A model generated the notes under the pieces. That model was given only the letters and a program-made list of their open reading frames with translations, had not been told where the DNA came from and searched no databases. Of a stretch of 64,000 nt of DNA, positions 25,750-34,907 are shown in pieces. Each line of letters begins with the position of its first letter. Positions within the stretch are counted from its first letter, which is position 1. A program made the translations under genes and the position numbers. Origin of the DNA: Bacteroidota bacterium (GTDB lineage: Bacteria > Bacteroidota > Bacteroidia > Chitinophagales > Chitinophagaceae); contig JAFDYD010000031.1 in NCBI GenBank assembly GCA_018267615.1, positions 1 through 64,000 of the forward strand, read 5' to 3'.

Positions 25750-25903
25750 CGTCATTTCGAACGAAGTCTCGTAGCGAAGCGGAGAGACGAGTGAGAAATC
25801 CCCAGCTATTTATAGGAATTTGTCAACTAGTTAGCTGGGGATTTCTCATCCGCCGTAACTTCAAAATATTGCTAATCGTCAATGGCGGATTCGAAATGAC
25901 GTT
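25750..25903. repeat. Family D element (D2)
   Basis: Outer arms with GTCATTTCGAA (left) and TTCGAAATGACG (right) enclose an inner hairpin GTGAGAAATCCCCAGCTA / TTAGCTGGGGATTTCTCAT. The left outer arm is altered to a different sequence (ACGAAGTCTCGTAGCGAAG), which is shared in part with D3. It lies in the 409-base divergent spacer 25559-25967; no gene seen in the remainder. Confidence 0.78.
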
Positions 25904-25967
25904 CAATTATTAAATTGCAGTACTACAAAATATTCAACCAATAATTAACAGAAAAAATAAATGAATC

Positions 25968-27011
25968 ATGATCAAAGCAAAAGGGTACGCAGCACAAAGC
26001 GCAAAATCACCGGTATCTCCATGGACTTTTGAAAGAAGAGAACCAGGTCCGCACGATGTTCAAATCGAAATTTTATATTGTGGCGTTTGCCATTCAGATA
26101 TTCACCAGGTAAGAGATGAATGGGGCGGCTCGATATTTCCAATGGTTCCGGGACATGAAATTGTTGGACGCGTAACAAAAACCGGGGATCACGTAAAAAA
26201 ATTCAAAGTAGGTGATCTCGCAGGAGTAGGATGTCTTGTTGATTCCTGCCGCGTGTGCGATAACTGCAAAGACGGGCTCGAACAGTATTGTCTCAATGGA
26301 ATGTCAGGAACCTACAATGGATACGAGCAGGATAAAAAAACACCAACATACGGTGGTTATTCAAATGTTATTGTGACGAATGAAGATTTTGTTTTACATG
26401 TTTCCGAGAAACTTCCGCTGGAAAATGTTGCTCCACTTTTATGCGCGGGCATTACTACATACTCGCCGCTCCGTCATTGGAAAGTTGGCAAAGGACATAA
26501 AGTAGGCGTACTCGGTTTGGGTGGACTCGGTCACATGGCTGTAAAATTTGCTGTCGCTTTCGGAAGTGAAGTGACGATGCTCAGCGGTTCTCCTTCCAAG
26601 GAAGCTGATGCAAAAAAATTAGGTGCACATAAATTCGTATTGACTTCTGATAAGAAAAGCATCGATTCGGTAAAAGGTTATTTTGATTTTATCATCGATA
26701 CTGTTTCTGCTCCGCACGATTATAATTTGTTCTTATCATTGCTGAAAACTAATGGTGTGCATATTTGCGTGGGAGCGCCACCTACTCCAACGGAAATCAT
26801 GGGATTCAATTTAATTATGGGTAGAAAAAGTGTCGCTGGCTCGCTGATCGGTGGATTACCCGAAACGCAGGAGATGCTTGATTTTTGTGCGGAACACAAT
26901 ATCGTTTCCGATATCGAACTCATCGCGATAAAAGATATCGAGAAAGCCTATGAACGAATGATGAAGGGCGACGTGCGTTATCGGTTTGTGATTGATATGG
27001 CGACGCTGTGA
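25968..27011 (+). CDS. NAD(P)-dependent zinc alcohol dehydrogenase (CAD/YahK-like)
   Basis: Protein of 347 residues of the medium-chain dehydrogenase family. Catalytic zinc ligands are in YCGVCHSDIH and PGHEIVG; the structural zinc Cys cluster is around residues 93-107 (DSCRVCDNCKDGLEQYC). The Rossmann motif is GLGGLGHMAVKFA. Its length and motifs fit the cinnamyl-alcohol-dehydrogenase-like (YahK/AdhC) group that reduces aldehydes with NADPH. Cytosolic. It is followed by hairpin B3 and the permease, and may or may not be linked to them functionally. Confidence 0.92.
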   Translation: MIKAKGYAAQSAKSPVSPWTFERREPGPHDVQIEILYCGVCHSDIHQVRDEWGGSIFPMVPGHEIVGRVTKTGDHVKKFKVGDLAGVGCLVDSCRVCDNCKDGLEQYCLNGMSGTYNGYEQDKKTPTYGGYSNVIVTNEDFVLHVSEKLPLENVAPLLCAGITTYSPLRHWKVGKGHKVGVLGLGGLGHMAVKFAVAFGSEVTMLSGSPSKEADAKKLGAHKFVLTSDKKSIDSVKGYFDFIIDTVSAPHDYNLFLSLLKTNGVHICVGAPPTPTEIMGFNLIMGRKSVAGSLIGGLPETQEMLDFCAEHNIVSDIELIAIKDIEKAYERMMKGDVRYRFVIDMATL

Positions 27012-27044
27012 GTTGAAGAGTTGACTCATATATTCTTTGCGAAA

Positions 27045-27103
27045 CTTTGCGATTTTGCGTCTTTGCGTGAGGCATTTTCACGCAAAGACGCAAAATCGCA
27101 AAG
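27045..27103. repeat. Hairpin, family B (B3)
   Basis: The arms 27045-27070 and 27078-27103 are 26 bases, perfect, with a 7-base loop. An extra partial arm word (ATTCTTTGCGAA) precedes the left arm and matches the outer end of the right arm, indicating slippage or insertion of a word inside the left arm. It lies between ADH and permease genes, co-directional. Confidence 0.82.
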
Positions 27104-27156
27104 AATAGATCAATCAACCCAATTAATTTTTCCCCAAAAATCCCGCGGCAGATCAT

Positions 27157-27164
27157 TACATTTG
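27157..27164 (+). promoter_or_regulatory. Possible -7 box (TANNTTTG) next to permease start
   Basis: TACATTTG matches the Bacteroidota -7 consensus and ends 4 bases before the permease ATG (27169). A transcript starting there would be leaderless. No convincing -33 TTTG is seen. The alternative is that the match is chance in AT-rich DNA. Confidence 0.3.
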
Positions 27165-27168
27165 AATA

Positions 27169-28740
27169 ATGTCGTCAACGCCAACAACTAACAACCAACA
27201 GGAAAATGTTTCGGATGATGAGCGTCTTTTAGCCGAGCTCGGATACAAACAAGAATTAAAAAGATCCTGGTCCAGCTTTTCCAATTTTGCAATTTCATTT
27301 TCTATCATTTCTATTCTCTCCGGATGTTTTACCACTTTTGGACAGGCATGGAACAATGGAGGTCCGTTAGCAATTTCTATCGGATGGCCGCTGGTGTCCG
27401 GGCTCATTTTAATCATTGGATTCTGTATGGCTGAACTCGCTTCGGCATATCCAACATCCGGTGGAATTTATTGGTGGGCATCAAAACTCGGCGGCGCGAA
27501 AGCAGGATTTTTTACAGGCTGGCTCAACTTCGTGGGATTATTGGCGGTGAATGCATCCGTTGCATATGGCGCTGCAACATTTCTGAACATCACGCTGGGC
27601 GCATATTCTCCCGATTATGCAAACAGTTTTTTTTCCGGGGATTATATCAAGCAACAATTTTTTTGGTTCTTCATGATCATGATATTGATCACCGTATTAA
27701 ATATTTTCAGCAGCCAGATCCAGGCGACTTTAAATAATATTTCAGTATGGTGGCATGTTTTCGGCGCAGCGGCCATCATTGTTATTCTTATCGTAACTCC
27801 TGCTGAACATCAAAATCTGAAATGGATGTTCACCACGCAGATCAACAATTCGGGTTTTGAAGGAACCAAAATGTATTGGTTCTATGTCCTGCCACTTGGA
27901 TTTTTACTGACGCAATATACCATCACGGGTTTCGACGCATCGGCACATCTTTCCGAAGAAACACAGGACGCACATGTTGCCGCTGCAAAAGGAATCTGGA
28001 AGTCTATTTTCTATTCTGCAATCGGTGGATATATTTTGTTGATGGCATTTCTCAGCGCCGCTACCAAACCGGAAATCGTAAGTTCATTTGATACCGCCAT
28101 AAATCCCTATGGAAGCGGATCGGTGATAGCGATTTTAGTTCATGCATTATCGCCATTGATGTTCAAACTTGTGCTGGTAATTTCGACTGCGGGACAATTA
28201 TTTTGTGCTGTTGCATGTTTGACGTCCTGTTCGAGAATGATGTATGCATTTTCGCGCGATGGCGCTGTGCCTGGTTACAAATATTGGTGTAAAGTGAATA
28301 AGAACCAGGTGCCGGCAAATGCAGTTCTTGCATCCTCCATCATCGGCTTGTTGATCACCCTGCCCGCATTATGGAAAAGTCCACGCGGCATTCCAACCGC
28401 TTTTTATGCGATCGTTTCCGTCAGCGTTATTGGATTGTATCTCGCTTTTCTAATTCCGATCTGGCTGAGATGGCGCGCGGGCGATCAATTCAAACCGGGA
28501 AAATGGACATTAGGGAATAAATATAAATGGATGAATATTGTAGCCGTCGTGGAGATCGTTATCATTTCTATTTATTTTGTTTTGCCATTTGAACCGGCAG
28601 CAGTTCCGGGTCATGTCAGTTTCACATGGGTTGCAGTTAACTATGCACCCATTCTTGTAGGCCTCACTTTACTGATACTCTGGATTTGGTGGCAGCTTTC
28701 AGTAAAAAAATGGTTTACGGGACCGAAGCGAACGATATGA
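27169..28740 (+). CDS. APC-family amino acid permease
   Basis: Protein of 523 residues with about 12 hydrophobic segments. The N-terminal cytosolic stretch (1-34) and the segment SFSNFAISFSIISILSGCFTTF are typical of the amino-acid/choline (fungal GABA-permease-like, APC) group rather than the shorter LysP/GabP type. It carries SGGIYWW in TM2/3 and GFDASAHLSEET in the middle. Probably imports an amino acid, GABA or amine. The next two genes (a kinase-like protein and a DMGDH-like oxidoreductase) suggest import of an amine, but that is an inference. Confidence 0.88.
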   Translation: MSSTPTTNNQQENVSDDERLLAELGYKQELKRSWSSFSNFAISFSIISILSGCFTTFGQAWNNGGPLAISIGWPLVSGLILIIGFCMAELASAYPTSGGIYWWASKLGGAKAGFFTGWLNFVGLLAVNASVAYGAATFLNITLGAYSPDYANSFFSGDYIKQQFFWFFMIMILITVLNIFSSQIQATLNNISVWWHVFGAAAIIVILIVTPAEHQNLKWMFTTQINNSGFEGTKMYWFYVLPLGFLLTQYTITGFDASAHLSEETQDAHVAAAKGIWKSIFYSAIGGYILLMAFLSAATKPEIVSSFDTAINPYGSGSVIAILVHALSPLMFKLVLVISTAGQLFCAVACLTSCSRMMYAFSRDGAVPGYKYWCKVNKNQVPANAVLASSIIGLLITLPALWKSPRGIPTAFYAIVSVSVIGLYLAFLIPIWLRWRAGDQFKPGKWTLGNKYKWMNIVAVVEIVIISIYFVLPFEPAAVPGHVSFTWVAVNYAPILVGLTLLILWIWWQLSVKKWFTGPKRTI

Positions 28741-28779
28741 GACGAGGGCAGACTTTGTTGAGAAATAATCATCCTAAGG

Positions 28780-28888
28780 AATATTCAATAATCAATATTC
28801 AACAATCAATGTTCAAGGGTAATTAAGTCTAAGACCATAAGAATTTCATACTTGAACATTGATTGTTGAATATTGATTGTTGAATATT
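28780..28888. repeat. Hairpin, family F (F1)
   Basis: The arms 28780-28817 and 28851-28888 are 38 bases with one mismatch and a 33-base loop. The arm is a degenerate repeat of CAATATTCAA/CAATCAA. A decayed copy is found near 47881-47960. It lies between the permease and the phosphotransferase gene, co-directional. Confidence 0.82.
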
Positions 28889-28932
28889 TAATTTTCCTTT
28901 TCATATTCCCCAAGAAATGCAAGAATAAATTC

Positions 28933-29844
28933 ATGTCCGGTCTTCTCCACGATCCTCGTCTTCAATCAATCATTGCACAGGTTCCTGCACTTGTTGAGGC
29001 AACGGATATTACTGCACTTGGTGGTGGATTGACCAATATGAATTATCGCATCGATACGCCAAATGGAATTTATGTGATGCGTGTAAGCGATACTGCTACA
29101 AACCTGCTTGGCATCAATCGCAAAAATGAAATGGTGAATACGGATCGCGCTCATCAGGCTGGCGTCGGCGCAGCAGTGATTCATTCGCTGCCGCATGAAA
29201 ATGTTTTAGTGATAAGTTGGATTGAAGCAAAAACATTGCACGCTCCTGATCTGCGTGAAGACGCTTCGTTATTGCCAAGAATCGCGAATGCGTTGAGAAC
29301 ATTGCACAGCGGCCCTTCTTTCCAGGGAGATTTTTATTTCCCCGATATGAGGCGGAAATATTTGCAGACTGCCATCGATAGAAAATATTTTTTGCCCGAT
29401 GAATACTTAGAGACAGAATCACTCATTATTACGCTGGAAAAAAAGATTGCATCGAATCCGGAAAAATTTGTTCCGTGCAACAATGATCTGCTTGCAGAAA
29501 ATTTTATGGATGATGGAAAAAAAATATGGATCATCGATTATGAATACGCCGGGCAAAACGAAGCCTCTTTCGAAATCGGCAATCTCGCCAGTGAAATTTT
29601 TCTACCCGATAAACAACTGACCGCATTATGCGATGCATACTGGCAACAACACCTTCCCGCGAAAATTGCGAGGGCAAAAGCCTGGTCCATGATTGCAAGA
29701 TATGGGTGGGTGATGTGGGCTTCCATACAGGAAGGCGTTTCAAAAATCGATTTTGATTTCAGAACATGGGGAATGAAAAAATGGAATTCTGTTCTGCCGG
29801 AATTGCGAGGGGAACAATATCAATCAGTGCTGAATGCATTGTAA
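28933..29844 (+). CDS. Aminoglycoside/choline-kinase-like phosphotransferase
   Basis: Protein of 303 residues from ATG 28933 (20 open codons upstream lie in the F1 arm). It shows the kinase-like fold: LGGGLTNMNYRID with ATP loop, GIYVMRV, a catalytic segment CNNDLLAENFM and the metal Asp in IWIIDYEYAG. This matches choline/ethanolamine kinases or related aminoglycoside phosphotransferases. In this position, after an APC permease, it may phosphorylate an imported amino alcohol (inference). Followed by hairpin B4. Confidence 0.85.
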   Translation: MSGLLHDPRLQSIIAQVPALVEATDITALGGGLTNMNYRIDTPNGIYVMRVSDTATNLLGINRKNEMVNTDRAHQAGVGAAVIHSLPHENVLVISWIEAKTLHAPDLREDASLLPRIANALRTLHSGPSFQGDFYFPDMRRKYLQTAIDRKYFLPDEYLETESLIITLEKKIASNPEKFVPCNNDLLAENFMDDGKKIWIIDYEYAGQNEASFEIGNLASEIFLPDKQLTALCDAYWQQHLPAKIARAKAWSMIARYGWVMWASIQEGVSKIDFDFRTWGMKKWNSVLPELRGEQYQSVLNAL

Positions 29845-29848
29845 GATT

Positions 29849-29907
29849 CTTTGCGATTTTGCGTCTTTGCGTGAGAAATTGTCACGCAAAGACGCAAAAT
29901 CGCAAAG
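29849..29907. repeat. Hairpin, family B (B4)
   Basis: The arms 29849-29874 and 29882-29907 are 26 bases, perfect, with the loop GAAATTG. The arm sequence is identical to that of B3 over its core. It starts 5 bases after the kinase-like stop. Confidence 0.84.
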
Positions 29908-29989
29908 GATAAACCAAGTGACTTTTCAACTTTCTTCTTGTAATTATCTTAACAATTAGTTTCTTTGAAAATTTAAAGGCAATAATCGC

Positions 29990-32434
29990 ATGGATAATTT
30001 CCCGCAACAGTCAAAAATTGTAATTATTGGTGGAGGCGTAGCAGGCGCATCCATCGCCTATCATTTAGCGCATAGGGGTGAGCGTGATGTTGTGCTCCTC
30101 GAACGCAGCGAACTGACAAGCGGATCAACATTTCATTCGGCAGGGCTCGTTGGACAATTACGCGGTTCCGTTACACTTACGTCTATGATGATGTACAGTG
30201 CTGAACTTTACAGAAAATTATCTCGCGATCCTGAAACAAATCCGGGATGGATAGAATGCGGAGGCATTCGTCTCGCTTGCACACCAGAACGTGTACAGGA
30301 ATTGAAAAGACAGGTCGGATGGGCCACCACCTTCGGTTTACCGCTGGAAGAAATTTCCGCGGAAAGGGCCAAAGAACTTTTCCCGCTAATGTCAACAGAA
30401 AAAGTTTTAGCAGCTACTTATCTTCCAACGGACGGCTACTTGGATCCAAGTCTACTTTGCTATTCACTCGCCAAAGAAGCGCGCCGCATGGGCGTACAGA
30501 TATTGCAACAGTCAAGAGTAACCGCTATCAATACAAAAAACAATCAGGTAATATCGATTACGACTGACAAAGGAACAATAAAAACAGAAATCGTTGTAGT
30601 TGCCTCGGGATTATATACAGCAGAAATCGCACGCATGGTGAATGTGCGCGTGCCCATCATCCCTATGAGTCATCAATATCTTGTTACCGGCGCATTCAGA
30701 CAGATTTCAAAAGATCATCCACATTTACCAACATTGCGCGATCCGGATCATCTTGTTTATTATCGCGAAGATGGCGCAGGATTGGTGATGGGTGGATATG
30801 AACGACAATCGGCCCCGGCATTTCTCGACAGAGAATTAATAGACCAGGTGCCAAAAGATTTCAACGGGAAATTATTGGATGAAGATTGGGATCGATTGGA
30901 AGAAATCATGATCAATTCTTCCATGCGTGTTCCAGCGATGGCAACGGCCCCGATACGTAAAGTGATTAACGGACCTGAAGCATTCACACCTGATAATGAA
31001 TTTTGTCTCGGCCCAACCAGCGTAAAAGGTTTTTTTGTAGCTGCAGGTTTTTGTGCGCATGGTATTGCAGGTGCGGGTGGTGTGGGAAGAGAGATGGCAG
31101 CATGGTTAATCGACGGATCTCCGACTATGGATCTTTGGGAAATGGATGTACGGCGTTTCGGCGCACAATACAAATCTTTTTCCTACTCACTGGCACGTGT
31201 AGTCGAAAACTATGAATCGTATTATGATATTCGTTATCCGGGTGATGATAGAAAATCGGGCAGACCGTTGAAGATGAGCAGCGCATATACATGGCATCAA
31301 CAACATGGTGCTATATTCGGAGAGAAATCCGGATGGGAACGCGTGAATTACTACGCATCTAATGAAAATCCGGCATTTGAATTTTTAAGACCGATGGGTT
31401 GGGCCGGAAAAAATTGGAGCACAGCCATTGTCACTGAAGCAATGGCGACTAGGGAAAAAGCCGGACTATTCGATGAATCTTCATTTTCAAAAATTGAAAT
31501 CAAAGGACCAGGCGCTGCTACATGGCTTGAATTTTTATGCGCCAATAAAATCAATAAAGGAAAAGGATCGGTGACGTACACGCAAATGCTCAATTCACGC
31601 GGTGGTATTGAGAGTGATGTAACGGTTACGCAGATCGATGACAATACTTTTCGAATGATATCCGGTACGGCATTGCATAGCCATGATATGTCGTGGCTCA
31701 CTGATCATCTGCCGGAAGACGGATCTGTCTTGTTGAAAGATATCACGGCTTCACTCACTTGCTTCGGAATATGGGGACCGGCTGCGCGTGAAATTATGTT
31801 GACAGTTACTAACGCCGACCTGTCAACGAAGTCGATGCCATTCCTCACCATGCGCGAAATCATGATCGGCAATTTTCCTGCTCAACTCGTGCGCGTCACT
31901 TTTGTGGGTGAATTGGGATATGAAATTTATGCATCGGTAGAGAATGGTCCGGCGATTTGGGAAATGTTATGGAAAGCTGGACAACCATTTGGTATGATCG
32001 CCTGCGGATATAAAGCGATTGATTCATTGCGCGCGGAGAAAGGTTATCTCTATTGGGGATCTGATATCAGTCCGGATGAAACACCGCTTGAAGCAGGTTT
32101 GAATTTTGCTGTCGCAAAAGACAAAGATTTTCTTGGGAAAAAATCCATGCTGGATCATCCGGTAAAAAAGAAATTGGTCACCATTATCCTTGAAGATTCC
32201 AAAGCAGTTGTACTCGGCAATGAACCAGTGCGCATACATAAAAAAGTGTTGGGACGTGTCACTTCCGGCTCGTATGGAGTATTTCTAAAATCATCGATTG
32301 CATTTGCATACCTGCCCACCGAATCGGCAATTGTTGATCAAACAATCGAAATATTAGTATTTGGAAAATGGATACCGGGAAAAATTATGAAAGGACCACT
32401 GTATGATCCGAAAGGAGCAAGAATAAAAATTTAA
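29990..32434 (+). CDS. Dimethylglycine/sarcosine dehydrogenase-like FAD protein with GcvT domain
   Basis: Protein of 814 residues. N-terminal FAD-binding DAO domain (about 8-380) with IVIIGGGVAGASIAYHLA and ERSELTSGSTFHSAGLV, the covalent-flavin region of DMGDH-like enzymes. The C-terminal half (about 430-810) is a glycine-cleavage T-protein (aminomethyltransferase) domain with YTQMLNSRGGIESDVTV and GELGYEIYA. In the family, N-methyl groups are oxidised and the one-carbon unit passed to tetrahydrofolate. Together with the permease and kinase it suggests N-methylated amine or amino-acid use. Its stop lies inside hairpin B5. Confidence 0.88.
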   Translation: MDNFPQQSKIVIIGGGVAGASIAYHLAHRGERDVVLLERSELTSGSTFHSAGLVGQLRGSVTLTSMMMYSAELYRKLSRDPETNPGWIECGGIRLACTPERVQELKRQVGWATTFGLPLEEISAERAKELFPLMSTEKVLAATYLPTDGYLDPSLLCYSLAKEARRMGVQILQQSRVTAINTKNNQVISITTDKGTIKTEIVVVASGLYTAEIARMVNVRVPIIPMSHQYLVTGAFRQISKDHPHLPTLRDPDHLVYYREDGAGLVMGGYERQSAPAFLDRELIDQVPKDFNGKLLDEDWDRLEEIMINSSMRVPAMATAPIRKVINGPEAFTPDNEFCLGPTSVKGFFVAAGFCAHGIAGAGGVGREMAAWLIDGSPTMDLWEMDVRRFGAQYKSFSYSLARVVENYESYYDIRYPGDDRKSGRPLKMSSAYTWHQQHGAIFGEKSGWERVNYYASNENPAFEFLRPMGWAGKNWSTAIVTEAMATREKAGLFDESSFSKIEIKGPGAATWLEFLCANKINKGKGSVTYTQMLNSRGGIESDVTVTQIDDNTFRMISGTALHSHDMSWLTDHLPEDGSVLLKDITASLTCFGIWGPAAREIMLTVTNADLSTKSMPFLTMREIMIGNFPAQLVRVTFVGELGYEIYASVENGPAIWEMLWKAGQPFGMIACGYKAIDSLRAEKGYLYWGSDISPDETPLEAGLNFAVAKDKDFLGKKSMLDHPVKKKLVTIILEDSKAVVLGNEPVRIHKKVLGRVTSGSYGVFLKSSIAFAYLPTESAIVDQTIEILVFGKWIPGKIMKGPLYDPKGARIKI

Positions 32435-32550
32435 TGTGCGAATTTATCTTTGCGTATTTGCGCCTTTGCGCGAAAATTTATCTCCCAAATATTCGAGCGT
32501 GAAATTTTCGCGCAAAGACGCAAATACGCAAAGATAAATTCGCACATTAA
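32431..32550. terminator. Hairpin between convergent genes, family B (B5)
   Basis: The arms 32431-32479 and 32502-32550 are 49 bases with one mismatch; loop 22 bases. The left arm contains the stop codon (32432-32434) of the DMGDH-like gene, and the right arm contains the stop codon (32547-32549) of the convergent L,D-transpeptidase. Both stop codons are thus part of one palindrome. A bidirectional terminator is the simplest reading. Confidence 0.86.
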
Positions 32551-33260
32551 ACTGATTTTCCATTGAGAACTTTTGATCCTTTGAGATATTTTACCTGCGG
32601 AGAATAAATAAAAAGGCAGCTTCCATTTTTTATGCTGTCGATAATATCCCTGCTTTGTTCTGCCGGAACTGCAGGACAGCCCCAGCTTCTACCTAGACAA
32701 CCATTTGCGCTGATATATTCTTCACTCACATAATCCGCGCCATGCAAAACGATTTCTCTTCTCGATGCATTGTTATTGAATCCATATTCCATTCCATTCA
32801 ATCGAAGAGAATATCCATTTGATCCGATATAAGGATCTGCAGTCACATAAAAGCCAACACTGCTTTCAAGCGATCTTGGCCTGTTTGAAAAACGAGTGGC
32901 AACATCTTTTCCCGAGCGTTTGCCATGCGCCACATAAGTATTGAAAAGTAATTGCGCATTAGCCAGGTCGATGATGTATAATCTTTTCTTATTGGAAGGC
33001 TGGCTAAAATCGACAATAGATATAATATTTTCATTGATCACTCTGCCTGCGGATTTTAATTTCTGCCATCCCTTCAGCGCGAGATCAAAAACTTTTTTGG
33101 ACAAACCATACTGCTGGAGATTCAGACTGTCATAAATAACAGCATTGTTATTGATGATGCTTGAATTGGGCTTGTTGATTTTTGTAGGGAGATCATTTGC
33201 GGATACGGAAAGCGTAGTCGACGCAAAAAAAACTACGAAGATGAATGAGACGGTTTTCAT
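32547..33260 (-). CDS. Murein L,D-transpeptidase catalytic-domain protein
   Basis: Protein of 237 residues with a signal peptide ending near SVSAND. The YkuD-like active site is visible: HGADYVSEEYI and the S-W-G-C-P motif in GRSWGCPAVP, with catalytic Cys. The group is the Bacteroidota 'murein L,D-transpeptidase catalytic domain family' (a YkuD-like fold without LysM). It probably forms 3-3 cross-links or acts as carboxypeptidase in the periplasm. No partner gene nearby. Confidence 0.88.
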   Translation of the reverse strand: MKTVSFIFVVFFASTTLSVSANDLPTKINKPNSSIINNNAVIYDSLNLQQYGLSKKVFDLALKGWQKLKSAGRVINENIISIVDFSQPSNKKRLYIIDLANAQLLFNTYVAHGKRSGKDVATRFSNRPRSLESSVGFYVTADPYIGSNGYSLRLNGMEYGFNNNASRREIVLHGADYVSEEYISANGCLGRSWGCPAVPAEQSRDIIDSIKNGSCLFIYSPQVKYLKGSKVLNGKSV

Positions 33261-33650
33261 AAAAAATATTACTACTAATTTGATTTGGATATCCAGCGCT
33301 ACAGTAGCCGGTGGAGTTGCTAAAAATAGGGAAAAATTGTAAAAACGAACCTTGAAAGGAAATATTTTAACCGAATATTTGAAAAAATATGTCCGGAAGG
33401 GATATTATCAGTCCCGATTAGAGCGAATGACGGACAAAATCACATCCACCATACCGCCAAACCTTGCGATATCAACCTCGTCCAGTAATCAAAGCTGGTT
33501 CATTGTCGAATTCCTACTCCCCCGTTTTCGTGATTGTATCGGTGGTTATTTAATATAAGTTTTGCAGAAAATTTGAAATACACCATCAAATAATTCAACC
33601 CCTAAACCCTGACCGGTTATTTATCGATTCTTAATCTTTCAGTTTTTATC
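33261..33650. other. Spacer without a recognisable gene
   Basis: This 390-base region lies between two divergent genes (L,D-transpeptidase and the esterase). It contains short open frames, the longest about 68 codons at 33352-33558, with no homology I recognise and unusual composition. I see no clear long inverted repeat here, unlike most other large spacers. It probably holds the promoters of both flanking genes. Confidence 0.5.
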
Positions 33651-34625
33651 ATGCGAAAAAAAATATTCTATATCCTGCTCGCGACAGTCCTCTGTGCTGC
33701 AAGCACCGCACATTATCTTTTCCAATGGAATTTATTCAAGCCTCTTCGTTATGGAAATATTAAAGTGAATGATTCCGGGCGGGAATTTTATTATTATGTT
33801 CCGGAAAAAATTTCGGCGATGCCAGCATTGATATTTGTACTTCATGGTTCTACGATGAGCGCAAAACAGATGCAATTGGTAACGGGACATGAATTTGACC
33901 ACATGGCCGACGAGAATAAAAATTGCATTATCGTATATCCACAGGGTTATCAGCAATATTGGAATGACTGCAGAAATTTTACCGGGAAAGAAAAAAGATC
34001 TACGATGGATGATATCCAATTCTTCGAAGAGATGATTGATTTTTTTTCCGACAAATTTCATATCAATAAAAAACAAGTCTTTGCAGCAGGTTATTCCGGT
34101 GGAGCGCAAATGTGTTACAGGCTCGCAAAAGAAAGATCCGAATTATTCAAAGGATTCGCGGCAATCAGCGCCTGTCTTCCTAACCAGGCAAATAATGACT
34201 GCAAAGAAAGCAATCAACCCGTTTCCATATTGATCATGAACGGAACCAGCGATCCGATCAATCCATATAATGGTGGTGAAATGAAAACCGGCGAGAATTC
34301 AAATCATGGATCAGTAATGTCAACCGAAGCCACGTTGGATTATTGGAAGAAAATTTCAAAATGCGATTCGGTTCCTGCTGCAACATTTGCATTTCCCGAT
34401 ATCAATCGTGATGATCATTCTTCCGTTATAAAATATAGCTATGCGTGCAGTATGACGAACAAAGAAATTGTATTAGTCAAAATCAATAACGGCGGGCATA
34501 ATATTCCCAATCCTGAATTTTTCCTTTGGCCCAATAAAGTTGGAAACGTGAATAAAGATATCAGAGGGCCGGAGATAGTGTTTGATTATTTTATGGAGCT
34601 GGGGACGCGGAACGCAAAACGCTGA
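33651..34625 (+). CDS. Secreted alpha/beta-hydrolase (PHB depolymerase/feruloyl esterase type)
   Basis: Protein of 324 residues. N-terminal hydrophobic signal/anchor (about 5-22). The esterase core of the LpqC/PHB-depolymerase-like family (CE1) is visible: VLHGSTMSAKQM, nucleophile Ser in GYSGGAQMCYR, acid Asp in GTSDPINPYNG and His in NNGGHNIPNPE. It likely cleaves ester-linked aromatic or acyl substituents of plant or polymer material. The last residues (TRNAKR and stop) are encoded by the left arm of repeat G, so the reading frame ends within an intergenic element. Confidence 0.87.
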   Translation: MRKKIFYILLATVLCAASTAHYLFQWNLFKPLRYGNIKVNDSGREFYYYVPEKISAMPALIFVLHGSTMSAKQMQLVTGHEFDHMADENKNCIIVYPQGYQQYWNDCRNFTGKEKRSTMDDIQFFEEMIDFFSDKFHINKKQVFAAGYSGGAQMCYRLAKERSELFKGFAAISACLPNQANNDCKESNQPVSILIMNGTSDPINPYNGGEMKTGENSNHGSVMSTEATLDYWKKISKCDSVPAATFAFPDINRDDHSSVIKYSYACSMTNKEIVLVKINNGGHNIPNPEFFLWPNKVGNVNKDIRGPEIVFDYFMELGTRNAKR

Positions 34626-34735
34626 ACGCCGAACGCTGAACGCAGTGTCTTCATTTAAACTTTGGAAATTGCCTTTAGCATTATGCGTTCAGCGTTTTGC
34701 GTTCCGCGTTCAGCGTTCAGCGTTCAGCATTCAAC
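34606..34735. repeat. Inverted word-repeat, family G
   Basis: Left part 34606-34643 and right part about 34684-34735 are inverted copies built from words CGGAACGC, AAAACGCTGAACGC and GAACGCTGAACG. The right side carries more words than the left, so the arms are unequal. The left part overlaps the last codons and the stop (34623-34625) of the esterase gene. It is the clearest example of a coding end made from an intergenic element. Confidence 0.8.
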
Positions 34736-34907
34736 AATACCTCCTCGCACTAATTTGTGTCTGCATAGTCCCATTATCGATTATTTTAGTTTACCTTCAC
34801 AATAACCTACACTTACCAGGAAATCAACAATAAGTCGAGAATTCAGTCCTGATGAACGCAATCCTGTAAATACCGGCAACAAACGAACATTTCAACACTT
34901 GTTATTT

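Noticed and set aside
33352..33558. Possible 68-codon gene in the spacer between the L,D-transpeptidase and esterase
   Set aside because: No recognisable domain, no clear ribosome-binding context and low-complexity composition; treated as non-coding.
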